A stretch of 64,000 nt of DNA from Telopea speciosissima (Eukaryota; Streptophyta; Magnoliopsida; Proteales; Proteaceae). Shown here piece by piece: positions 46,483 through 58,469 of this stretch (position 1 is the stretch's first letter; every line of letters starts with the position of its first letter). The notes beneath the pieces were generated by a model, which was not told where the DNA came from, did not search any database, and saw only the letters and a list, made by a program, of their open reading frames with translations. Both the position numbers and the translations under genes were made by a program. The DNA is taken from contig NC_057924.1 in assembly GCF_018873765.1 (NCBI RefSeq), positions 11,495,001 through 11,559,000 on the forward strand, in the 5' to 3' direction.

Positions 46483-49400
46483 TCAAACGGTAGGATCCTC
46501 CAGTATGGCAGTGGATAAATCATTTATTCGGGGATACACAGCCTTCTCATCAAGTTGATTCTGAGCCCAGATCAGCATCTTTAACAAGCTTGGAAGCTTT
46601 GGATCTGTGATTCAACAGAGAAATGATCCTACTATAAACCTTCCACGAATTTTATTACTAGAGAAGAACAGAAGCTGAGCACAGGCATACAGTAGGGACA
46701 AGTGGGAATATAGCATCATTTAGAAGCACAAACAGGAAATGATGTTGGTCCAAAATATATAGAGGTATCTAAATAAGCAATATTCTTCAAAGAAAGAGCG
46801 TCACTTAGATTAGTAAAGGACATGAAATCAATCAAATGTGAATAGCTAATTCCCTGTGATGCAAATATATCGGAAAAGTGGGACTATTTAGTGAAAACAA
46901 GCCTTGGGCTGGGCTACATATGTGTTGAGACTTTAGTCCAAGCGGTTTTCATTGTAATTGGCCACTTTCATGGGCTTAAAATATGGATTATGTTAGGAAT
47001 GCGGGATTTATTAGTTAATTAGGTTGTGGTCATAGTGTGTGTGTTTTCTTTTAAATTATGTTACTATATATTTATAATATCTTAGTTGGATTAGATGGGA
47101 TACTGAGATGTTAGATTTCCAGCTTGTCTCAAATTTGTAGTCTTTTAATAAAATAAGTTGTTTCTTTATTATTTTCTTTTGGACAAGGTTATCTGTAAAC
47201 AGTAACTATGCAATCTTATTTTGGGTTAGCAAACACTATAAATACATGTAAGAGCTTATGGCCTCTCCAACCAATTTGAGAAGCAATACAGTTTAGATTT
47301 TTCTGAAAATTACCATGGATTCAGTATATGCTTCATTGGATTCTCAGGTGCTCTTGGTGGATTCCTTAGCGGAAGAATGTATTTTGGTGGATTCAAAAAC
47401 TACTGCAGGTGGATTCCTGCCTATAATCCCTTACTCTCTTTCTATCTATTTTATTCAAGTTCGAGGTCAGATTTTTGTCAAATTCTTCAACTTGCAGCTC
47501 TTCTGTTTTCACTCAATTTTCAGGTTTTGTTCTTCTTCAATGATCTCGCTAATTGCTGGTCTAATTTGATACGTCAATTTCTATTCTCAAATCTGGAATT
47601 TTATGGTATAGCCCTCAACTAGTTTCTGCTAGACTATTCTGGTCAGGAAACTGTTTTACATTACTCAGTTTCATTCAATTTAAAATAACATGAATCAAGA
47701 GAAAGAAACTGAACATTTCAAGTGTTTACAAGTCCCAATCTACACGCATGTTGCCTTAAAGAGCATGCCCAAGTCCTCTCTGATGTAGATATGGTCATTC
47801 GATTGGGCTCTAAGGTGGGCATGTACCTGGTCCATATCGAGGATTTATTCAAATCCATATCGAGCCAGCATAGTATAAGGAGATCGACATGCATATCTTA
47901 TGGGCCCCAGGGCCAGATAACTTAGAGATTGAGTTGAAGTTTAACTACCAATTCCGTGGAGGCTTGTTAGGATCAATTCTACTTAATTGTATTTCCTATT
48001 TCAATTATGATTTGTAATAGGATTTTACTTCCATAGTTAGTTTAGGACTATTTAGTTTTCTATAAATAGATTGTATTAGCCATTAGCTAAGGACGATTGA
48101 CTGGAGAATTATTAAAAGCTTGAAGAGTTTCTTCATGGAGCTGTATGATTCAGTAATCATGGGTGTGATGCCTTGGACAGTGAGTGCCTGAACCATCGGT
48201 GGGATACCATTGTTACTTCTATTATTCTCCTTTTCTATGTCATGTATTCTTACCATAAAGGTACTGCTATCTACTCGTCAATTAGCATCCTCAGATCTAT
48301 TATTAATATTGGTTCTCGGATTTCTGATATTTTCGACACTAAAACCCCTGATCTAATAACCAGCGGCACCCCTGTTTTTTTATCACTTTTCAACCTGATC
48401 TCGTTGGCCACTGCATGCTGATCTACTTGGCAGATTAGGATCATCTCTTAGGGTTTTCAAGGCCCTCCTAAGAGGAGTACCTGACCTGGGTTTGGGCTGG
48501 TTCTGAAGTGTAGAACAGCTGTTATTAAAAAATCACCTAAATTCTACCTGTGTTAAAACAGACGTGACTTCTTTTGATTACTATAAATCTATCCATCAAC
48601 TGAGAACTAGAATTTGGGAATTAATTGATTAGCCCTAGGTGAAACACGATCTGAATTTGAGGCTCATCTGACTCTTGGATTCAAGTTAATTTGGAATCTC
48701 TTTTCTCTGCTGAACTTGGTTTAAGATTTGGAACTTCTCAAATTACTTCCAATCTGACCTTTAGATCTTTCCTAACTTCTGAGGAGTATCGATACTACTA
48801 AGTAGTGATTGTTGGACAAAGTTTGACCTTCATCTGAGAAGATTGACTTTTCTGTTGACTTTTGGGTTGCCTTTCTGATTCAGAGGTTTGGCGTTGGGGA
48901 TCCTGTCTGAGAACGTTTTAGGTTTAGGGTTCATTCTACCCATCCCCTTCCCCCATCACTCTCTCTTCAGTCTCTTGATTGTCTCATAGCCCCAACATGG
49001 ATAGAGGGACCACATCGTACACCTAGTTGAGTATCTTAAAGTACAAAGATGCCATTTTGGGACACACGAACAACCGAATCTTCTTTTCCACTGCTGAGTT
49101 TGAAAGGGAAATCCAGCATTGTGTTAAATACCATGAAGGATTCAAGCACCAGTGACATCCCTCCAAGAAGGATGATCTTCTTAAGGGATTGAATGTTCAA
49201 CAGAATAATTGGTAATGGAATAGAGAATGAGTGAAGAAAATGCAGTGACCAAAAGAAACTGGTTGAGCAATTACAAATATCATCTCCTTTTAATCAGCAT
49301 CAAAGTGTTTCAAACAACATATATATATATACATATATATACAAGCACAGAAAAAGAAATATGCAGGATATACAGTGCATGTCCTGTACATATACAAAAG

Positions 49401-52400
49401 TAATACCACTATGTCAATAGAATTGCCTACTACAAACAGGAAAAGACATCAGAAAACAAAAACAAATATACATTCAAATAAAGCAGCAGAAATCTACCAA
49501 CCTTTTTCATGACTCTGGCTAGTCAGAATGGCTGCATTCACCTCACTAGCAGTCTTCAGACGCTGTGATATATCAAGAAGCTCTCCAACAGGGCAATTTG
49601 ACACATCTTCAAATGCCAAAAGTGCAACAGTCCTTTCCAACTCTTCTAAAAAGCTTTGCTGCATAAAAAAACAAGTCGCTTAAACCTCAAGAAAATTGTA
49701 AAGAAAGCAATCAAAATATGGTTGTTGCTGCTATTTCATTCATGCAGGATATGTACTAACCTAAATATCTCATTCTATAAAACCAAAGAATAGTCAATTT
49801 TTTAAAATAATAACTTAAGAAACACTGGAACCAATGATTCAGAATCTACCATTTGGAGACAAGAAAATAAAGTGATCTTTCATTTAATCCAAACTGGGAC
49901 AGGCAAGCATAACAAAAGCCAAAAGGAATCTAAAAGTTACATTTTCTTCACCCCTTGGTGCAAGCTCCTCCTGAGCAAACTCCAGTGCTTCCTCTACTTT
50001 TCCATTGCGTATTAATTCAATCAACCTTTGCTGTTGCAAATGGAAAAATAGTTGTGGATTCGTATCCAGTATCTGCAACAGACAATCAGAGGAGTGAGAA
50101 GTCACATTGCAAGGACAATCACTTGGTTGCTAATCTCAGGAAGAAAAGAACTACAGATTCATCAACCAAATAATAGGTAATTATTTATTTCAAGAATAAG
50201 CCACATGTCAAGACTTCATGATCATAAATAAAAATAATAATCAAAGTTACATGTCATGGAATCAATATGCAGATAATTTCAGTCAAAGTAGATTTTAACC
50301 ACAGATAGGGCTGGAAATTGTACCCGCCTACCCACCTTCCCCGACCATTCCTAAGGTACGATTATGTAGATATGTCACTTAGGGCTTATTTTAGTGGAAA
50401 TAAGCTTTGGGTTGGGTCATATATGCATTGGGACTCCCATGGGTTTATTTTGTAATCAGCCAATTTAATGGACCTAAAATATGGGTAGAAAATACGAAAA
50501 CGGGATTCACTTACTTAGTTTAGTTAAGAGTTCTATTTTGAGTTTGTTTTCTTTATTATTTCACTTTCTTAGTCAATTTAGGCGACCTTATTAGTTAAGG
50601 ATAGGGTTAGGCCTTTCCTTTTTAGTGTCTAAGTCTAACTTTGAGTCTTCCATAGTTGTCAAGGCGTCAACTAGACAACACCTAGGTGTCCAGGCGCCTT
50701 GGTTGACTAGGTGGGCGGCTAGGACGCCTTGATTGCCTAATTGGTGTCGCCTGGAATTTGGACCCTCTCCACCACCTTGGGTCGCCAAGACATCGTGACA
50801 ACTATGGAGTCTTCTATATAAGTTTGTAATGGAGGCCAACATTGTATTCGAATTTGATTAATGAAATATTAGCTTTAACCTTCGTTAAAATCCTGAGATA
50901 AGTTGGGTCAGATGCCCATTCCCTTCCATCGCTTATTGAATCCAAACCCTAATTTTGTTCAAATCGAGTTCAAGAGTGCTACAAGCTGCTGGGATTTCTT
51001 TCAATTGATTGTCACATTGATTTCTTGAAGATTATTACATCAAGATCATTCCTGCATCAACAGGTTACAAATTTGTGGGTTTTTATTTGTCACTGCAACC
51101 AAGGAAATTGTTCCCTCATTTGAGTTCCCATTGTTCTCTTGTTTCCCTTATTCTTAGTTATTGTTCTGTTGGTTCCCTCATATGATTTTAGTCCCCATTG
51201 TTCTCTTGGTTCCCTCATATGATTTCTTGTTTACTGGAGTGTTTTTTTATTTGATCCTGCCTGGGATTAGACCTATTCAGGTTCTAGTCTTACATTAGTC
51301 CCCCCCCCCTTGTCTACCTCCATACCTTCACCCCCCACCCTCAGAGTAGCTCGTTCTTTCCACCTCACTGAAGGTGTGTTGGAAGAAGGAAAAAAAAGAG
51401 GTCATCGGTCAGATGTTCACCCCTAAGTACCCATTCACCCCTCAGCCCCTATAACCACAGTGTTACAGAACGAGACCAGAACAGCTGCATCGAGTCTGCC
51501 TGAGCCCAGGGGCATGTTGGTTTCTCGTTAAATTTCTCCGAGCTCATTTTCGGCTACGATAAGATCCCCTGACCCAGTCTGGCATGGGCTCCGGTAGGCG
51601 GTAAGATCCTCCCAGCACTAGCAGATTCACTCTTTTGCTGGTAGTTGGTTCTGGTTTTATCTTTGTAGGCTCTTTCCTTCCTGTGCTTACGCCTTGTTTG
51701 TGCTACTGGTTCTTTTTCTTTTCTTAGCTCTATCTATTGATTTATTTATTTTTTATTTTTTATGTTAGTTTGCTACTGGTGTTTGCTGTACCCTTAATAT
51801 TCTACTGTTTTGGTGTTTAATTGCTTATTGATTTTTTTTAACGAGAAGCCATGAGATTGCTCTGATCTATTGCATCATCTTTTACTTTGCGTTATTAATT
51901 TGGCCAAGCTGTACTATTGGATTCATAGTATTCTGAGCTACATATTCAGTTATCCCTTTATACTACTGCATAATCACCTTGTTTAGTGTGACACAAGTTG
52001 CACCACCGTATTGGTACCATTTCCTTCTTATATGTTATGTTATTCTAGTTGCTCCTTTTATTGCTGCCATTTTAAGTTACTGGTTTGGGGGGTCTGAGAT
52101 ATTTATTCCCGCGTATGAATCACTTGTTCACGCTTTCAATATTATTTATTTAGTTCTTGCACTGTTGTACCATCCCTTCGATGTCTTGCTTTGTTCGACT
52201 ATGCACCTTCTTTAGCTGTGTGAGTGTCTTTTAATGCATTAGGTGTGCTTTCCCCTCTACCCTTTTGTATATTCTTATCTACTATTTTTCTATTTTCATA
52301 TAATGGTGCATCAGGTAGGCAGCCGGCACTTTATTTATCCAGCCAATCACCTTTTAAATGGATCCTCTTGTTTTCTGATCTCTTTCTCTTTTTCTTTTTA

Positions 52401-53939
52401 TTTTTGTTATCATGTCTTTTCATCCTTATTTGGCTTGCTATGACTCTTATTTCCTAAACCAACTTTTCCAAAAATTGGAAACTACAATAAGACTCTATAT
52501 AAATACAATAACTAACTCATAACCCACACTTACAAAAGCCATCAAACACCTAAATCGATATCTGCCACTGGGCCCCACAATAAGAATGCTATTAATTTAA
52601 ATATTATCCTATACTATTGGACTATATTATTACATTGCTTCACATAAAAAAATACAGATTTCAAAACCAAATTATAAGATCAAACCATCTCAAAGTGTTG
52701 AAATTCATGCTCCTGTACTGCATGTTAAAAGTCAGGTTTAGGAAGGCTACTTAGGAGTTCTCCTTATGTTAGACTCAACACTTCCCGGCCTATTACCAAG
52801 ACCAACATCTAGCTAATAAGCAGATTTTGGAGCTATCGAAGTGGAGATAATTTAATGGATTCACAAAAAACTATGAGTAAGCAAAATTAGATGATGGAAA
52901 GTTAACAGTGATAGTTCGCAGGCATTTAAAATGAAGATCAATAAGACGACAAAAAATAACACAAGTTGAAGCAGGGAGAAAAGTCATGAGTTCTTATGAT
53001 TTAGCATAAAGGAAAAAGATCCCCCCAGGTCACGTGGCGCCTGCGCCCAGACAGAGGGGGGAAATGACGCCCCTGCCCTGTGAAATATGAAAAACCCACC
53101 CTGTCAATGCCCCTGCATGCCCCCTCATTGGCCCCCATACTAGTACTGGTGCAGGGGCCACGTGATCGGACAGTGTAACTCTCTTTTGCATGCCTGAAAC
53201 TACAGCTCATCAATTGCAAGTCCAACAAGACCAAGTTCAATTTAACAAACTTTTTTTTATCATCCAGGAATGCTGGATGCATTTTCTAATCAAAATGAAA
53301 CAGGGTAACGGATATATCATCTTACCTCGGGATTCAGATCATTAACCTTTTCAATTGCATCCTCAACATTTCCACACTGCACTGCCGTCTTTACTGCCAT
53401 GCGGTCAGTAATTGTAGCAAGATCAATATCTGCTGTTGGCTGATAAGGAAGGCTTATATACAATAATCATACGTGAAGCAGTGACCATCAAAAAGTAGAA
53501 ATAGATAATGGCAAAGAATGAATGAATGAAAGGAAGGAGGATCAACTGGTAAGGATACGTTCAGTGCCAGACTCCATCCGAAATTTTTCTGCAGCTTCAA
53601 CATAACCCTCTGTCACAAGAAAATTCATCACTAGTTTATTCATATCTTCCTTCCTAATCTTTACGTCTTCTAGTTTCTTTTCCCACTCCTCCCTTGTAAT
53701 CACTTTCTTTGAGGTGGACTGCATCAAATTGCATTTTACATACGTTAAAACCATTCTCTGTATTCTAGGTTATAGTGCCAAAACGAGTGACCTAAATTCA
53801 GGTGCAGAAAAAAAAATACTGAACCAAAACATCGATCAGCTGGAAGATAACCAAACCCTAGATGACCAATAAAAAGGGGAACAACAAACAAAAACACAGG
53901 AAAACACGTTCAAAATGAGGAAAATAGTATATTTACCAT
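46483..53939 (-). CDS. GID8: GID8 homolog, LisH-CTLH-CRA subunit of the GID/CTLH E3 ligase
   Basis: Six coding segments join in frame to 226 aa: 53939-53937 (ATG only, donor ATG|GTAAAT), 53718-53559, 53432-53326, 50072-49941, 49658-49502 and 46604-46483 (TGA 46485-46483). All introns are GT-AG. The protein reads [16 protein letters not shown]..., LisH at about 26-58 ([20 protein letters not shown]), CTLH at about 61-121 ([20 protein letters not shown] in the middle) and CRA to about 215 ([38 protein letters not shown]). It ends ILEDPTV. Length and order agree with plant and animal GID8/TWA1, a scaffold subunit that binds RING partners of the GID/CTLH ubiquitin ligase. No residue loss is seen. 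Introns 3 (3253 bp) and 5 (2897 bp) are swollen by transposons. Its neighbours are unrelated. Confidence 0.95.
46605..49501 (-). other. GID8 last intron with LTR-like insertions
   Basis: 46891-47300 is one member of a three-copy LTR family (see 50392 and 63098). 47940-48160 looks like another LTR, with a TATA-like CTATAAATAG at about 48060. 48500-49210 resembles a worn internal or untranslated part of such elements, but no protein domain is recognisable. An AT-rich microsatellite lies at 49318-49342. Confidence 0.5.
46891..47300 (+). mobile_element. Solo-LTR-like repeat, family member 1
   Basis: GTGAAAACAAGCCTTGGGCT, TACATATGTGTTG, GGGCTTAAAATATGG and a TATA box (CACTATAAATACATG, about 47231) match the copies at 50392-50890 and 63098-63560 in order. 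Confidence 0.65.
50392..50890 (+). mobile_element. Solo-LTR-like repeat, family member 2, in GID8 intron 3
   Basis: GTGGAAATAAGCTTTGGGTT, TATATGCATTGGG, GGACCTAAAATATGGGT and a TATA box (CTTCTATATAAG, about 50811) line up with the other two copies. A hAT MITE is inserted in it just before the TATA box. Confidence 0.65.
50651..50806. mobile_element. hAT-type MITE, 156 bp, with exact 8-bp duplication
   Basis: GAGTCTTC flanks the element on both sides (50643-50650 and 50807-50814). Ends CATAGTTGTCAAGGCGTC and, inverted, CATAGTTGTCACGATGTC. An 8-bp duplication is diagnostic of the hAT superfamily. The insertion sits inside the LTR-like repeat and is therefore younger than it. Confidence 0.88.
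50891..53325. other. Rest of GID8 intron 3
   Basis: 51000-51700 has T-rich and GTTCC-repeated sequence (TTCCCTCATATGATTT occurs twice near 51174 and 51209). 51950-52460 holds short hydrophobic frames without a known family. 53020-53190 is a MITE-like GC-rich segment with CAGGGGCCACGTGATCGGAC. No nested gene is recognised. Confidence 0.45.
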
Positions 53940-54545
53940 TGTTTCGATGGCTGCAAGCTGACCGACGACTATCCAGAATAATGACATCAGTACGCCTCAT
54001 GCAGATCCATTGAATTAGAGAACAAATTATACAGTCATCCTAGGAAACCCAAACAAAAACGCCATCCAATAAGAGAATCTTAAAATGCAGATTAAAATTT
54101 TCTAGGGTTTTACCCTCGTATCTCGGAATGAGAATATCGATAGCTAGGGAAACAGAAAGCATGGTATCTCTTTTCAACTTTCAGAAACCCTAGATTAAAC
54201 AGAAGAAGAATAAGAAATATGCTTTTAGCATTGCATGATTTGGAAGCCAAGCAAAAGCTGATTCATATTAATCGAGAAGGAAACTGAACCCAGTGGCAAA
54301 AAATGTGAATTTGGTAACCAATTAGTGGCCTGGAATGATTTGTGATGGGATTCTTAGGGGATAACGTACCTTCCGATACGGTTTATCGACGAGTCTATGC
54401 TCGAATCTGGGCGAGCTTTACCGGGAGATGCCGGAGATTCTCTCCTTGTTTGACGTATTCGATAAACTGTTGTCGCGTCTTCCCAGGATTTTATTTTGGG
54501 CAGCACAATTTGATGACCGTAATGCTACCCGGCGTTTAAAACAAA
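53940..54545 (-). promoter_or_regulatory. GID8: GID8 leader exon(s) and promoter end
   Basis: On the minus strand a strong donor CGGAAG|GTACGT (exon end at 54370) marks a leader exon at about 54545-54371. The leader resumes at an undetermined acceptor and runs GCCATCGAAACAATG into the start codon. A possible acceptor is GCTTGCAG just before CCATCG (about 53953). The exact 5' end is unknown. Confidence 0.5.
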
Positions 54546-54760
54546 AGTTATTTCTCCCACCCCTTAGTCAGAAATTCTACCTTTGATTCCTCCAAAAAAG
54601 TGAATTCTTCCCTCTTGTTTTCCCCTCTAATCTTGAAATACCCAAATTACCCCTCATAATAAATATCCTATTAACCTTTTGTTTTTTTTTTTTTTGGTAA
54701 AATCCTATAAACCTATTCACATCACCGAGATTTTCTCCTTTTTTTATTATTTTATTTATT

Positions 54761-54918
54761 GGAGAAAGTTTTCATTCATGATCGTGTAAACCATGTATGC
54801 GAGAGGGTGAGAGTTTCCAGGTAATAATTAATGAGTGGGTATTTATGCATTTTCCAACTTTTTGTGAGAGACTCTCTCCTGTACACGGTTTACACGACCG
54901 TGTACAAAACCTTTCCCC
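54761..54918. mobile_element. Mutator-type MITE, 158 bp, with 9-bp duplication
   Basis: TTATTTATT flanks both sides (54752-54760 and 54919-54927). The termini GGAGAAAGTTTTCATTCATG and, inverted, GGGGAAAGGTTTTGTACACG are followed by matching CGTGTAAACC blocks. A 9-bp duplication is typical of Mutator-like elements. It lies roughly 220 bp upstream of the GID8 leader exon. Confidence 0.78.
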
Positions 54919-55019
54919 TTATTTATTTCTTCCTTTCTTCTTCTTATTGGAAATGCCACATTGCAAATCCCTCCCCCACCCTCACCTACCACCTCTATGT
55001 CTACCCCACCCACCTTGCA

Positions 55020-55090
55020 AACCTTGCAACCCCACCCCCACCCCACCCCACCCCACCCTACCCTACCCTACCCTACCCTACCCTCTCCTC
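55020..55090. repeat. CCCACC/CCCTACC minisatellite
   Basis: Five-base units CCCAC change into CCCTA (ACCCTACCCTACCC). The plant telomere unit is CCCTAAA, so this is not telomeric. Confidence 0.8.
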
Positions 55091-55219
55091 CCCTACCCCC
55101 TCTACGAACCATCCCCCTCCAGTCCTCCCTCTCCTCCTCTACCCCCTGTATGAACCATCCCCCTCTGGTCCTCCCTCTCCCGCTCTCACTCTCAAGTCTC
55201 ACCTCACCTCCCCTCCTCT

Positions 55220-55402
55220 CCCTAAGCCCCCTCCTCTTTTGACTGTGCCCGTACACCATCCCTGTTGCAACCCCGCTACCACACCCACCCACCCCCTCCA
55301 AACAACAGGGGTGGGCTTTGCAGGGTGGATGGGTGTAGTAGCAAGGTTGCAGCAGGGGTGGGGTACAGGCGCAATCAAAAGAGGAGGGGGTTTGGGAAGA
55401 GA
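55220..55402. repeat. Foldback element, 183 bp
   Basis: Arms of about 85 bases: CCCCCTCCTCTTTTGACTGT on the left against ACAGGCGCAATCAAAAGAGG on the right, then inner pairs such as GTTGCAACCCCGCTA. It abuts the decayed LINE, probably inserted in it. Confidence 0.75.
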
Positions 55403-57040
55403 GACAAGGGATTGCATGCCAAATCTTCCATAGGAGAATAGCATTAAATTGAGCTAGCTTTCTAATATCTCTTTTAATCAAATCATGGACCTCAAACCAT
55501 GATTTAACCCACTTAGCAAAAGAGAGGTAGATCTCTGAGGGGTGAAGGCAGAATGAGGATCCAAAATAGGCTAACTTAGCCCGATTATAAGTTGGAAGGG
55601 CATGTGTAACAAACTGAACTGTTTCATTGCAATATGAGCAATATGGGTTTGAGATTAGGTTTTTCTCAACTAATATGGATTTAACATGTAAAGCATCATG
55701 GCAAACCCTCCAAACAAAAGGACTTGATTTGGGGGGCGATATTTATATTCCAAACAGCTTTCCAAGTATAGGATGGGAGGGGGTTTGATCTAGCGAAAAG
55801 GGAAGATGAATTGAAAAATGGTAAGTTGTTTTGACTGAAAAACACCATTACAATCATAAATTCAAATCAACAACAATAAAAAATAGTGGAACTCAAAGGA
55901 ATTTTGTTACCTCATCAGCAAAATCATATGGAAAATTAGAAAACATGAGGTTGACTTTCCATTTCATATTGACCATGTCAATAAGATCAACAACAAACTC
56001 TATATTACAATGAGTCGGTTTAGAATTGGGAACTCTAAAACATTGGATGAAGGGAACCGAGGGATCAAACCATATATTAATTGATGAGCCAACTCCATCG
56101 CCAATAATCCTTCTAATGCCCTTACAGAGGATGTCTCTTCTAGCAATGACACTTCTCCAACCATGGGAGGATTTTTAGGAATGTGAGTGTGTAAAAATGA
56201 AGATTTATGAAAATACCATGCTTTTATACACTTAGCCCAAATAGAAGCGCTAGACTGAAATGGCGAAGATCCCTAAAACCTAATTATCCTTCACTTTTGC
56301 TCTTAGTCATGAAATCCCAATTGACCCAACAAATTATTTTTTTCATCATTGATGTGACCCACCAAAAGTACTTTTGAATATGAATAATTTCTTCAGTGAT
56401 ACACTTTGGGAGGAGGAAACAAGACATCAAATGATTATGAATAGTTGAAACGACAGATTTTATAAGAACCTCTCTCCTCGCATAGGATAGAAGTTTTTCC
56501 TTCAAACCTTGCACTCTATCCCTAACCCTAGCAATGATGAAAGATAATGTTTTAGACTTTGATGAACCAATGTTAGAAGGAAGCCCAAGATAAATGTCAG
56601 AGCAAGAAACATGTTTCACATTGATGATTTCCAAAATGTCAACTCTGAATTGATAAAAAAGATCACCCTTTTTATGGTTGTCCATTTGACCTGAGGCACC
56701 TCTATAGAGAAAGAAGACACCACAAAATTATTGAGAATCTCTAAGAGTAGTCCACACGAAGAAGTAACCATCAACAACAAAGAATATGTGGAAAACCCTT
56801 TAGGCCTCTTCTATCAACTGTGAAAGTAAAAGGCCTCTTTTGATCGTTCATATTATTGATGATACAGTATAGAGCTTCTAAGCAAATGAGGAAGAGATAT
56901 GGGCTAATGGGGTCTCCTTGACAAAGCCCATGACTAGGGTTAATGGTAGTGGAAGGAAAACCATTAACGAGTTCTATATTTCATTATGGAAATGCATTAA
57001 TCAATCAATTTTATCCAACTATTCCCAAACCCAAGTAGGA
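55403..57040 (-). pseudogene. Decayed L1-type LINE ORF2 (reverse transcriptase to zinc-binding region)
   Basis: Minus-strand translation in shifting frames gives NGFPSTTINPSHGLCQGDPI then SPYLFLICLEALYCIINNMN (about 56970-56840), the RT motif G-L-R-Q-G-D-P-x-S-P-Y-L-F. It continues with DIYLGLPSNIGSSKSKTLSF, GLKEKLLSYARREVLIKSVV and SCFLLPKCITEEIIHIQKYF (56600-56370), which is the thumb and connection region of plant L1 LINEs. A zinc-binding part follows (ISNPYCSYCNETVQF, about 55660-55615), then KLAQFNAILLWKIWHA. The catalytic YADD box is not recognised. Many stops; non-functional. Confidence 0.85.
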
Positions 57041-58139
57041 ACTTGAACCCAGATAGGGTAAAAGGTACTGTCTTCACGGGCGCTGATCAAATGATCATAA
57101 GATTTCCTTATGATGACCACAACTCCCATACAAACACATCATACACAACGGAAGACTTATTACTAGAGTTGGGTTATACTACTGAATTGCAAACATATAA
57201 AAGCATTGGTGGCAAATCTGATACATATTTAAAATCAATTATTCTAAAGTGATAAATTGTTTTTTCCGGTAATAATTCTAAAGTGATATTACATATTTAA
57301 AACCATCGTAATTAGATCACTAATAAAACTCTTTACATCAACATCATTCTCAATGGCTCTCAAGCCCTGTCTCTAACGTTCGAGCAACCTGGGCATTCAC
57401 AGCCCACAATATCTGGAGATATACATACATACCCTCCAATCTCATCATCTATAAAATAACACCAATAGAGAAGTGAGCTAAAAGCTCAATGAGGTAAACA
57501 TGCTAATATATAAAAATGTACAAATGCATATAATTATTAATGAAAAACATAACTTTACTGGTTAAGTATAGCCATTGGTGAACTACCGGATGTGCACATA
57601 AGAGTGAGAGGTCAGCTAGGTCTCACATCACTTATTCTACTCATGTATCCCTGTCACTCCAGCCTGGCGAGGAATGATGTGAGACAAATCTCCTCCTCTC
57701 CGTTTTCCCTTCCTCTGCAACTTTGTTGGGGTTGTCATTCTGGATGTAGTCAAATAGAAACAACATTGAAGGCTCAAGGAAGGTCGAAGACAAAGAGGTG
57801 ATGTTCTATGTGGAAGGCTCAAAGGACGAGGGGTTTGCAGGAAAGAGAGTAGAGTCAAAAAGAGTGGGAGAGGGGTTACCTTGTGGAGACCAAACACATG
57901 AAAAAAACAAGATTTTGGGGGTGTTTTCACTTACTTTAAATAAAAAAAGTTGTAAAAATGATACAAAACACATGGAAAAATGAAAAATGATCATATAATA
58001 AGATGATACCAAAAAGACCTCAACTCTTTAAAAACCTATTTTTATTTATACACATTAAAAAAGATAAAAAGTAAGGTTATAACTTGGTAGTTTACCTAAT
58101 TGAAGAGAACAAGGTCTACCCTTGGTAAGCTGGCAGCAT
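57041..58139. other. Intergenic, no gene recognised
   Basis: Mixed AT-rich DNA. A minus-strand frame at 57637-57930 is Pro/Ser/Leu-rich without a known domain and is not called. Confidence 0.5.
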
Positions 58140-58440
58140 TACCCGACTCCCAGAGTGTCAAAATCAAACTAAAACCGAACCTAACCATTTAAATCAAAAT
58201 CGTGAAAACATTTAATAAATGGTTCAATTATGGTTTCAAAATTAAGATCGTTTAGTTAAACGGTTCGTTTAACTGAATAAACCGTTTAATATTCTTAAAT
58301 ATACATAAATATGCTAAAAGCAAATAGAAACCGTTTACGGAATCAAATTGAACGTTTAATAATTGATTCGGTTATGATTTCAAAGTTGAGACCGTTTAGT
58401 TAAACTGTTTGAATCGAACCGATTAACTCTCACATGAGTT
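58140..58440. repeat. Degenerate AACCGTTTAA-rich stretch
   Basis: Imperfect GTTTAGTTAAAC, AACCGTTTA and GATTCGG words in both orientations, similar to 16740-17560. Confidence 0.55.
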
Positions 58441-58469
58441 CATTTAAAAGAACGGAAACGTACAAAACC

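Noticed and set aside
53542-53754. Start of GID8 at [12 protein letters not shown]
   Set aside because: These codons lie in the intron; the acceptor GATGCAG before TCCACC joins to ATG at 53939-53937 and yields the conserved [13 protein letters not shown] start.
55055-55085. Telomere-like CCCTA repeats
   Set aside because: The unit is CCCTAC, not the plant CCCTAAA unit, and it grades into CCCAC.
54831-55433. 200-codon Pro/Ser-rich frame on the plus strand
   Set aside because: It is a translation of the CCCAC/CCCTA minisatellite and the foldback; composition-driven.
57637-57930. 97-codon minus-strand frame rich in Pro, Ser and Leu
   Set aside because: No similarity or motif; low-complexity composition.
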